Translations under genes and position numbers: made by a program
Assembly: GCA_028752905.1 (NCBI GenBank)
Contig: JAQNBH010000011.1
Location: 3,534,322 to 3,598,321, forward strand
From: Cladorhizidae sp. MBARI D1340-BT2
Taxonomy: Eukaryota > Porifera > Demospongiae > Poecilosclerida > Cladorhizidae
Length of the DNA: 64,000 nt
Reading direction: 5' to 3'
Shown: positions 37,201 to 49,200 of the stretch, one piece after another
Layout: the number at the start of each line of letters is the position of its first letter
How positions within the stretch are numbered: position 1 is the stretch's first letter
Notes under the pieces: model-generated
Databases searched by the model: none
The model's input: the letters and a program-made list of their open reading frames with translations, nothing else
What the model was told of the DNA's origin: nothing

Positions 37201-40200
37201 TCCAGGCAGTGGAACCTTGCGTATCCAGGCAGTGGAACCTTGCGTATCCAGGCAGTGGAACCTTGCGTATCCAGGCAGTGGAACCTTGCGTATCCAGGCA
37301 GTGGAACCTTGCGTATCCAGGCAGTGGAACCTTGCGTATCCAGGCAGTGGAACCTTGCGTATCCAGGCAGTGGAACCTTGTGTATCCAGGCAGCTTGGGG
37401 TTTTTCCATGACTCCGGTACCTTAGAAATTAACAGCTGTGATATGTTACAAGTAGCAGTCCTGCCTTAAAACACATGTATACATGTAGAAATAACCAGTT
37501 TACAAGATGTGGTTGTAGCGAGCACAATAGCTGACTGGTTGTGAAACAGACAATGTTATGAGCAGGGTTGCCCCCCCCCCCCCCCCCCCCCCAATGAAAC
37601 CCTGATGAGCAATGACCCAGGCCGACAAAGCTTGGATCCACGCTTTGAAGAGACAATGCGGTAATTTCTTGGTACAAATGTAGTAATCCATGGGTTGCCC
37701 AAGCACTGCATATTTCGATGGATAACCCTTCCCCCCCCCCCCCCCCCCCCCCCCCACCCCCACACACACATATACACACACACACCAAATGCATTCCTCA
37801 CCTTTACAAAGTGATGTGTGCTGTCCTGATTGATTGATAGATAGACAGGGCAATGGTTGGAGGAATGCGATCTAAAACCTGTTGGTTCTGTGCCGTCGAC
37901 AGCTGCGTGGGTCCAGAAGTCACTGTTATGGCTGCATGGAGCTTTTTCATCCTGAGCATAACATCATCTTTCCAAAAAGAAGGTTGGCACTGTGGAGAGC
38001 TCGCACCATGTGGGGTGGGTCGTGGGCTAGCCTTCAATATGATGTAGTCAGTCATCGTTCATAGACGACCACATGCGCTGCACAGTGGTGAGTGCAAAGA
38101 AGACCTTGCAGTCCAAGTGAGCGGATGTACACCTGTGAACAATAGTCTCTCTAATTATAAGGCAATTCTATCCCGCCTACTTCATTCACACACTCTAATT
38201 ATAAGACAGTTTTAGCCCCGCCTACTTCATTCACGTACTCTAATTATAAGACAGTTCTAGCCCCGCCTACTTCATTCAGGCTTACCAATAATACTCTCAC
38301 AAGCTTATGTTATGACCTTTAACCTTGGCCTGGCCTGGCACACTCAATATCTATGTTGGTGAGCAGGTTCTGAAACATGGCTACTGATTGGACTCTTGTA
38401 ATGTTGTAATGATGTGCAATTGGTGCCCGACTCTCTCTTGTCTGGCTTCTCTCTGCAGGCCAAGTGTTGGCGAGCGTGTATCACTCGCACTGTTGAGCTC
38501 ACTGAAGTCCACAGACAGAAAGACAAACGATTCATCGCTCTGCTCCAGAACATACGCATTGGCCGTTGCCCCCCGGCTGTGGCCTCCCTTATCACCTCTA
38601 CCCAGAGCCAGGACATTGAGAGGGAAGGCCTAAGAGCCACTAAGCTGTGTACCCACAAGGAGGACGTGAATGCCATTAACTGCAGGGAGTTAGAGGCTCT
38701 GGCAGGGTCCAATCACAAGTTTGTGGCTCAGGATAGTGACGTTCAGATGTCTGCCACGCTGAATGCTAGGTGTCCGGTTGGAGAGGTCGTCACTCTGAAG
38801 GTCGGAGCGCAGGTAAGCAACTTTAACTCTCATTGAACTCTCAGTTGACATAATAAATTAAAATCACCTTCTCAATAATCAACTTCAATTTTTATTCACT
38901 CGATGTCTCGACTAATCTAGTCGAAACGTCGAGTGTATAAAATTTGAAGTTGATTATTGAGGTGATTTTAACTTTAAAAGTTAGCCATGGGTCATGTTTG
39001 ATAGTTGATGGCATATGTTACAGGGGTGATGGTGTTACCCTGTGTTACAGGTGTGGTGGTGTTACCCTGTGCGGTGGTGTTACCCTGTGCTTCAGGTGCG
39101 GTGGTGTTACCCTGTGCTTATCAAGCTATAGGGTAGAGTGTAATTGTGTGTAATTGTGGGGACAAGGAAGAGGGTAAGTGGTTTGGGAGGGGAGCTGGGG
39201 GGGTGGGGGGGGGGAGGGGGGGGGGGGTGGCAGTGGGAGAGGTGGGGCAAGGTTCCTCAGTAATATGAACTGGTGTGGTGAGTTAGAGCTGTACATGTGC
39301 TCCTCTAATCCACAACTCATTTCTCATTATATTTAAAACAAGGGCCCACCTTGATTGTTGGGTACTCCCAGGATGGCCCTAGCCCTAGAACACCTCTAGC
39401 CCTAGCCATATCCCTTGCCCTTGCCCTAGAATGTACAGTACTACTGGTCACGTGTGCATTATTCAATCAAAATACCATCAAAATGCAAAAAATAATAATA
39501 ATACCTGCCTTTTTTGTAGCCGTAAAAACCGTAGTGATGACCTTTAACCCCAACAAATTACAACAGAGGTGTACAGTATGTACATCAAGATGCTCATTCT
39601 TGTCTGCCAAATAAGGATCTCAAAGACTCTAGCTCTGAGGGAACCTTTCTTTGTCTCACTAGAAGAACACACAACTCCACATCTCTGCACACATGTGGGT
39701 GAAAGGACCCTGTGATCAGTGCACTCTGCCTTAAATGGGTTGGCCCTCCATGGAAGCTGCCGGATATTTCATGGTCGAAGTATCTTTCACTGCTCAAGGA
39801 CCAGCTGGCTGTAACCATGACTACTTGCAGCTGCATAGGAGAGGAAATAAGCACTGTTAGGACATCACCAGAAGATCTTTTGGCAGGAAACATGTTGTTT
39901 GTGGATTATTCCAACATCCAGGTTGTCTGAATGACGACCATTCATTCATTACGAAACTAAAAATGTCGTCTTTTGCCACACCTTGTTTGATGTCTTTTAA
40001 TTAGATAGAAGAGAGAATAAGAGCCAAACATGTAGTCCTGCCTTTGTGAATCAGGATTTACATAAGCTTAGTGATGACGGTCATCAGTAACGACATACTT
40101 CTTGAGGCAGGAAGAAGAATCCACCTGGGGAGGGTTAATATTTCTTGGTATTTAATGTTGGTTTGCTGGTGGCCATTTCTAACTGCTTGTGGTGCTGTGG

Positions 40201-43200
40201 TAATTCTTGGTAAATACATCTGACCAAAGCTGGTGGTTACCCTACCAAACATCTGTTGTATTATGGGAATTTGCTGGGAGGGGGGGGGAGTGTGGGAGGT
40301 TTGCAGTAGCATGACCACCTCTGTTTCAAAATGGCAGCATGAAGAACCCTCCCCGACCCCCCAAAACCAAAGCTCATGCTTCTGAGATGTCAGGTGACTC
40401 ACATTGACACCTTCTTAGCAGTGGTTTTTGATATTAGCTCCAACCAGCAGTGCCCCCTGCCCCCCCTAACCCCCCTGCCCCCCCCCCCCTCCCCCCAAAA
40501 ACAACAACAACAACAACAAAAAACACAAGACCAACACCCACTGAAATTCATCTCCAAGGAGCATCTCCCCCATTGCATATGTACTTGCATATAGTACATA
40601 AAGCTTTTAGGTGTGTACCACAGGACTATAGGGCTAGAGCAGAAGGGCTGGGGCTAGACCTGTAGGTTTATAGGTTAGCTCAGATAGAGCTAGGGCTACG
40701 TATAATGGCATAACTAGAGCTATATGTGCTAGACTAGGGCTAGCAGAGCTATAGAGATACATAGAGCTAGTGCTGGATCTAGGACTAGTAGGGCTAGAGC
40801 TAGGGCTATAGACTGCAAGGCTAGAGCTAGGGCTAGTAGGGCTATAGAGCTAGGCCAGGGCTATAGAGCTAGGCCAGGGCTATAGAGCTAGGCCAGGGCT
40901 ATAGAGCTAGGCCAGGGCTATAGAGCTAGGCCAGGGCTATAGAGCTAGGCCAGGGCTATAGAGCTAGGCCAGGGCTATAGAGCTAGGCCAAGGCTATAGA
41001 GCTAGGCCAGGGCTATAGAGCTAGGCCAGGGCTATAGGGGTAGGCCAGGGCTATAGAGGTAGGCCAGAGCTATAGAGCTAGGCCAGGGCTATAGAGCTAG
41101 GCCAAGGCTATAGAGCTAGGCCAGGGCTATAGAGCTAGGCCAGGGCTATAGAGCTAGGCCAGGGCTATAGAGCTAGGCCAGGGCTATAGAGCTAGGCCAG
41201 GGCTATAGAGCTAGGCCAAGGCTATAGAGCTAGGCCAGGGCTATAGAGCTAGGCCAGGGCTATAGAGCTAGGCCAGAGCTATAGAGGTAGGCCAGGGCTA
41301 TAGAGCTAGGCCAGGGCTATAGAGCTAGGCCAGGGCTATAGAGCTAGGCCAAGGCTATAGAGCTAGGCCAGGGCTATAGAGCTAGGCCAGGGCTATAGAG
41401 CTAGGCTAGGGCTATAGAGCTAGGCCAGAGCTATAGAGGTAGGCTAGGGCTATAGAGCTAGGCCAGGGCTATAGAGCTAGGCCAAGGCTATAGAGCTAGG
41501 CTAGGGCTACAGAGCTAGGCCAGGGCTATAGAGCTAGGCCAGGGCTATAGAGCTAGGCCAGGGCTATAGAGCTAGGCCAGGGCTATAGAGCTAGGCCAGG
41601 GCTATAGAGCTAGGCCAGGGCTATAGAGATAGGCTAGGGCTAGAGCTAGGCCAGGGCTATAGAGCTAGGCCAGGGCTATAGAGCTAGGCCAGGGCTATAG
41701 AGGTAGGCCAGGGCTATAGAGCTTGGCCAGGGCTATAGAGCTTGGCCAGGGCTATAGAGGTAGGCCAGGGCTATAGAGCTAGGCCAGGGCTATAGAGCTA
41801 CTAGGCCAGGGCTATAGAGCTAGGCCAGGGCTATAGAGCTACTAGGCCAGGGCTATAGAGCTAGGCCAGGGCTATAGAGGTAGGCTAGGGCTATAGAGCT
41901 AGGCCAGAGCTATAGAGCTAGGCCAGGGCTATAGAGCTAGGCCAGGGCTATAGAGCTAGGCCAGGGCTATAGAGCTAGGCCAGGGCTATAGAGCTAGGCC
42001 AGGGCTATAGAGCTAGGCTAAGGCTATAGAGCTAGGCCAGGGCTATAGAGCTAGGCCAGGGCTATAGAGCTAGGCCAAGGCTATAGAGCTAGGCTAAGGC
42101 TATAGAGCTAGGCCAGGGCTATAGAGCTACTAGGCCAGGGCTATAGAGGTAGGCTAGGGCTATAGAGCTAGGCCAGGGCTATAGAGCTAGGCCAGAGCTA
42201 TAGAGGTAGGCTAGGGCTATAGAGCTAGGCCAGGGCTATAGAGCTAGGTCAGGGCTATAGAGGTAGGCTAGGGCTATAGAGCTAGGCCAGAGCTATAGAG
42301 GTAGGCTAGGGCTATAGAGCTAGGCCAGGGCTATAGAGCTAGGCCAGGGCTAGGGCTAGAGTTTGGGATTCCCTTTTCCTTTTTTCCATTTCAAGTTTTT
42401 CTTAATCCAGTGTGTGCATGTGTGTATGCATGTGCGTGCGTGCGTGCGTGTGCATGTGTGTGTTGTGCATGTTTGTGTGTGTGTGTGTGTGAATTTTTAA
42501 ATATTGTTCTCTATTTTAGCAAAGGAAAAAATTAATAAAAATGAGCTCCTCCATCAGCAAATGTTGTGAACTTCTATCATATCAATGCAGACATAGTCCA
42601 GTCTGTGCTCTCAGCACTTACAAAATAACACTCCTCATGTACATGCATGTCATTTGTGAATTCCCAGGCTCTCTCACTAGCTGTAAGCCACACCCACAGG
42701 AGCACTTCTCACTCTTCACTCTAGGAGCTGACATGATCGGCCATTGCAATCCAAGTAGCCACATGGCCAGTGCAAACCCTTTACCTCTCTTAATGCTAGC
42801 TGGACATTACATTGCTTATCCTTGTGCATAATAATGACTATGCATACTGTAGCTTGGTGCCTCTAGAAATGTGGCCAACTTGATCTGGTCCCTTACTTAG
42901 TGGTCCCCATGCCAACATTGACCAGTGCATACCTCTAGCAGCTGTAGCTCCAGACTTACAGATAATCTGATAACCACTTGAAGCAGCTGCCTTTAGGCTA
43001 GCTCATTGCATTCTGCGAGCCTTGGAGCTTCAGGGTGGGACCCATGTAGATGTAGATGTACATGTACATGTGTGTACATGTAGGTACAGTACATGTAAAA
43101 CACTGCTTACTGGATTGCCATTTAAAAATAGAGTTCATGGAATTCCAGTCCTTCTCCAAGTGAAAACTGGATCCCCATATACAAAAGGAGGAGGGGAGGT

Positions 43201-46200
43201 GGGTGGGGTGTGGGGAGGGGGAGGTGGGTGGGGTGGGGGGGGGAGGGAGGGGGAGGTGGGGGGAGGTGGGGAGGAGTGAGGTTGGGGGGAGGGGGAGTAG
43301 GGCTATAGAGCTACAGCTAATGCTAGGGCTAGCATTAGAGGTTGCGACAACTTTAAATATACCCATCCATAATCTTTGAACTTAAGGATACCCATCCATA
43401 ATTGATCCCCTCGCTGGGATTCTCCATGGCAACCTCTGGGCAATAAAGGTCAAGCAATTATAAATTTATTTTAAGAGTACATGTACTTTATACTTTTTTA
43501 ATCCATAATACCCGTATTTCAGGTTATGCTGACCAAGAACACGGATGTGCATGGAGGATTAGTGAATGGAGCTCGAGGCTTCGTCAAAAGTTTTGACACC
43601 TCTAAAGGTAACGTTGCTTATTTGGTTTAGCCTCTGTTTGTTAATGTTGAGAAATCCTCTATTCTAATAATTACACACCTTGACTTGAACCATTTGTGAA
43701 GCAGCCAGCATGTTCACATAGCTAACTGTCATCATAGTTATAAACACAGGCTCGCTAGTAATGGTTGTCAAGTGGGTGGGTGCACATGTTGATGGGTAAA
43801 GGTCATCATAGGTGGTTATGTGTTATAATTGAAGAAACCTAGCTACACACACACATATATACACACACACATATATATGTAGTCTCCACTTTTCCCTTGT
43901 AAGTTTAACTTCAATATATATATTTTTTGCTGTTGTTTACACTTCTGTTGAGGTAATCGTAGAGAAGCTTTAGCCTGGGAATGTGACTAGCCAGTTCCTG
44001 GTGGTAACATACTCGTAGTCATAGCACTGGCCATAGCCCCAAACTTACATGTACTGTACATGTATTCTTAGTTCCAGAAGAACTCTGCCTTAGCCCTAAC
44101 TCCAGGATCCATGATGTCTAGGCAGTCCCTATCACTAGCTACTGTATGTAGCATCATTCTGGGATAGTTGTAAGTATCCTGGGAATCTAAGCACTTTCTA
44201 GGGAAGGTTGTGGTATGCACAGGACTTGTGTGTTATGCACAGGACTTGTGCGGTGTGCACACGACCTGTGTTGTGTGCACAGATGTTAACCGTTTATTTG
44301 CGTTTGTTAGCGTTGGTTGGTAACAGTAAGCATCTACGCATGTTCAAAATAAGGTGTGCACAGGACCTGTGTGGTGTGCACTGTATTTGTGTGGTGTGCA
44401 CAGGACCTGTGTGGTGAGCACTGGACTTGTGTGGTGTGCACAGGACCTGTCAGTATTATTATAGTTCATACATAATATGTTGTTGATGTCTAAATTGCAG
44501 GATACCCGATGGTGTGGTTTGCCTCAGGGCAGGAAGTGGAGGTGTGTATGGAGAAGTGGAATGTGAAGTGTGGAGGGGGTGTGGTCGTCTCACGCAGGCA
44601 GCTGCCACTCAAACTGGCCTGGGCCATCTCCATCCACAAGAGCCAGGTAAAGCCAAGTCACTGCAGGTCAGCTGAAGTCCTATCAGGCTTGACCCATATT
44701 GCCCTGCCCAGCCTAACACTAGTCATCACATGACTTGATTGTATGCCCGTGCTTCTCTTTAACGTGGTTTGTTTCTAGTGATCACATGACTTGATTGTAT
44801 GCCCGTGCTTCTCTTTAACGTGGTTTGATCACATGACTTGATTGTATGCCCGTGCTTCTCATTAACGTGGTTTGTTTCTAGTGATCACATGACTTGATTG
44901 TATGCCCGTGCTTCTCTTTAACGTGGTTTGATCACATGACTTGATTGTATGCCCGTGCTTCTCTTTAACGTGGTTTGTTTCTAGTGATCACATGACTTGA
45001 TTGTATGCCCGTGCTTCTCTTTAACGTGGTTTGATCACATGACTTGATTGTATGCCCGTGCTTCTCTTTAACGTGGTTTGTTTCTAGTGATCACATGACT
45101 TGATTGTATGCCCGTGCTTCTCTTTAACGTGGTTTGTTTCTAGTGATCACATGACTTGATTGTATGCCCGTGCTTCTCTTTAACGTGGTTTGATCACATG
45201 ACTTGATTGTATGCCCGTGCTTCTCTTTAACGTGGTTTGTTTCTAGTGATCACATGACTTGATTGTATGCCCGTGCTTCTCTTTAACGTGGTTTGATCAC
45301 ATGACTTGATTGTATGCCCGTGCTTCTCATTAACGTGGTTTGTTTCTAGTGATCACATGACTTGATTGTATGCCCGTGCTTCTCTTTAACGTGGTTTGAT
45401 CACATGACTTGATTGTATGCCCGTGCTTCTCTTTAACGTGGTTTGTTTCTAGTGATCACATGACTTGATTGTATGCCCGTGCTTCTCTTTAACGTGGTTT
45501 GTTTCTAGTGATCACATGACTTGATTGTATGCCCGTGCTTCTCTTTAACGTGGTTTGATCACATGACTTGATTGTATGCCCGTGCTTCTCTTTAACGTGG
45601 TTTGTTTCTAGTGATCACATGACTTGATTGTATGCCCGTGCTTCTCTCTAACGTGGTTTGTTTCTAGTGATCACATGACTTGATTGTATGCCCGTGCTTC
45701 TAGTGATCACATGACTTGATTGTATGCCCGTGCTTCTGGTTTGTTTAACGTGGTTTGTTTCTAGTGATCACATGACTTGATTGTATGCCCGTGCTTCATA
45801 AGATATTGTCGATAAGTTTTGACTTTTCTCCTGCACAGCATGCATTATTAGGGCTGTGGTAGCCCTAGCTGCCCTAACTATCACTAGGGCTAGGGCTGGA
45901 TCCCAAACTCCAGCCCTAGCCATATCTCTAATCTAGCCCTACTGTAGCTCCAGCTATCACTAGGGCTAGAACTGGTGCCCTAACTCTAGCCCTAGCTATA
46001 TCCTATAGCCTTACTAGCTCCAGCTCTCGTAAGCTCTATACCCTAACTCTTGACCAGCCCACCCAACTATGTAGATAAGCACTGCTGTAGCCCAATGCAA
46101 ACCCTCGTGATCTCTAACCCTAGCCGTGTCTAGGCCTAACGCTAGTGATCACATGATGTGATTACTTGCCCGTGCTTCTCTCTGACATGGTTTTGTTTGT

Positions 46201-49200
46201 CCACATATGTTGAAGATCTTGTGGAAGTTGATAGGTTTTGTGTGTGCTCCAACTAAAGAGCTATCACATGAGTGCCTAGAAGTGCCTGGCATACGACAGG
46301 AAGTGCCTGGCATACGACGGGAAGTACCTGGCATACGACAGGAAGTGCCTGGCATATGACAGGAAGTGCCTAGTTGTTTTGCACACTTCCTACAGGATTT
46401 TTGCATTGCCAGTTCGAGGTTCGAGATTCAGCAAGTAATAATCTAGTAATAATCCACATCTCTAGACCCAATTATTGTGTTGCCCAGTTGATCTTCACGT
46501 CTTATTTGAGGTAAAGGGTGGCTCAAATAGGATGGGAACTAAAGGTCAGCTAAAGGTTAAACTGTTGCTGAGCAGAGCCTGGAGAATGTTAGACATGAAC
46601 ATGAATAGACCAGTACATTGCCAAGATATCTGGACCACGGTAATGGAAGAAATGTTGATTATCAAGCAAGAGGAGGCATAGCGACGATCAACTTAGCACT
46701 TAAAGAAGCTTAGCTGAATATTATATATATATATAGTGTGTGAATATATATAGTGTGAATCTTTAAAAAAAAAAGTGGATGCTATAGATTAAGTGACCTC
46801 TGCCTGACCTTGCCAGTTGTACCGTACCAATCTATGCGTGTTGGCCACCTGCGAGTTTTCCTAGTGCTTCTCTCCTCCCTAGACTTGCAGCAAAGTTGGT
46901 GACTTGCAGCTGCTCCTTGACCACCATAAGTTTCCACCTTTGTGCCAACGGAAAGCTGCTCTCCCCTCCCACCAGCACGCTCCGTGGGTGGTTAGTCTCA
47001 GAAGTAGAAGCCTAACTACAAACCCTTGCGGTATGCAGTTCAGGCTGGAGTTTGTGGGTTTATTACTCTATGAATCACATTATCACATTACAGCAGTTCC
47101 TGCATATATGTATAATGGATGCTTCCTGTAATGTACTGGACATCATGCCAGACCTCCTTTGACAAATTCAAAACTAGAACCAGGAACCTAACAACATGAA
47201 CTACTACTACTGTTACTACTACTACTACTACTACTATAACTACTACTACTACTACTACTACTACCACTATACTACTACTGCTGTTACTACTACTACTACC
47301 ACTACTACTCCTGCTGTTACTACTACTACTACTACTACTACTACTAAGCAATACAATATGCTTTTCTGAAACACACAGATACTGAAATTGGTCTCGAGTT
47401 AATGGGAATAATGCTACACGTAGTTATTAGAGTCAGCCCCTAGGTAGAGGGCGTGGCTTCACTTCTGTCCTTCAAGGACTTGGCAATAGTTTGACTGGTT
47501 AAGTCCATACATGTAACTACCCAGCAGATGTTATTCTGCACCATGTTCCTTATTGCTAAGCTACACACAAATACTTATGCCCCCCACAAATATTCCCCCT
47601 GCCTAAATGTGAGGAGTTTAGGGGGGGGGGGGGGCTAAACCATGAGTACACATTTTTTGTGGTTACCACTTTGGAGCCGCATGAATTCTGCACACTTCAT
47701 TGCTATAGCCTAAAAGATAGGTCTCTCTTTGTGCTCTCTTTAGACACTGAAAAATGTTGCATATGCATAACCGTGCCTAAGTTACATGCAGATCAAGTTG
47801 GGGTACCTTAAAATCTGAGCGCCTTGACTCTCTGTGGGTGTGACTCTGTATTCAAAGTGCTAGGCAGCTATAAAGTTTGGTTGAGGAAGCTGTACTCGTT
47901 TCATGAGTAGAGGCGGCAGTGCTGATCTCACGTTGCTAATGAAAACATCTTTGAACAGAGTACACCTTCCTTGTATTCACAGATACCTAGCACTTTCCAA
48001 TAAGGAGCCACACCTACAGAGAATCCAGGCGCTTGGATTTTGAGGAACCCACACTTTATCTACATGTAAGTTTTGCATGCCTATATACCTATGCAACATT
48101 TTTTAGTATATATCAAAAGAGAGCACACAGAGAGATCTATCTTTTGAGCTATATACCTAGTTCATACAGAAGTGCACAGACTCTATGGAGCTCCAAAGTC
48201 ATAACACAAAGAATGACCTTTCATGGTTTAGTTCCTCCCTTTAAAAAACAATTTCATTTGGTACTATATTCACAAAGCATTGAACGCATGCACTTCATTG
48301 GTCTATACTCTTCTTGAAAGCCTCTCAGTAAACTTCCCTCTCACTTCTTAGTTGGGAGAATTTGAGTTGCTGAACCTGTTGCTATATAGCATGCTCGAAA
48401 GTGTGAGCTGATGATCTTTACCATTTTTGTTGCTCTTTTCGGAATTAGGCCCTTTTCGGAATTAGGAAGCAGACTGGCCATGGTTAGTCGGGACAGTTTT
48501 GGTCTTTTGGTACTAAAGTTGTTATAAATAGACATATTGTCCATGTGGCAGTTATGGGCGGTGAAGAAGCAAGGAAACGTACTGATTATTTTAGTTCAGG
48601 TGACCTCTGTGTGACCTTCCCAATTGTACCCCACCATGTTGGTGATTTCAGTGTTCTTGCTTGCCCCTCCCTAGATGGTGTGACTTGCAGCTGCCGCGAG
48701 ATCACCACCAGCTGCACTCCACTCAAGTCAACATGCACATAATTTTCCTCAAGAACAGTCAGCAAACTACAAACTTGCGCCTTATCTCATTACAGCACTT
48801 CCTGTAGTATACTAGACACTTCCTGTAGTGTACTAGACACTTCCTGTAGTGTACTAGGTACCTCCTGTAGTGTACTAGGTCTCGCACCCTTCACCACAGC
48901 AGCTTTGACCTTTAAGGATTCCAGGAACTTTTTTTTTTTTGAGATAAGAACTGTCAAAGAGTTTTTGTTAAGATATGAGCTTTTATAGAAGGGAAGTGGG
49001 CCTGGGGATTGGGACCAGTTGAAACAGGTCAACCACGCTTGCTCTCTCAGTTAATTAAGAATATGCCTGAGGTCAGCTCATAAAAGCTGTTTACACAGCC
49101 CTAGCTTGCTAATTGGTTAAGTGCATCTACACTACATGCATGACTATTGTCACCCACAAAATGGAATTTGGGTGGGTCTCAAAAGTCCTAATAGCTATCA

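Noticed and set aside
36930..37469. Five overlapping repeat ORFs
   Set aside because: They arise from a stop-free 23-bp tandem unit. There is no independent coding evidence.
37429..37853. Gly-rich ORFs
   Set aside because: Produced by C/G homopolymer runs.
37804..38064. 83-residue minus ORF in PIF1 intron 1
   Set aside because: Non-repetitive but unrecognised. It overlaps open frames on the other strand and has no supporting signals.
39594..39930. Opposed 72- and 99-residue ORFs in PIF1 intron 2
   Set aside because: Both strands are open over the same stretch, no family was recognised and no splice support was seen.
42541..42831. 96-residue ORF in PIF1 intron 2
   Set aside because: No recognised motif and not conserved-looking. 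Likely chance.
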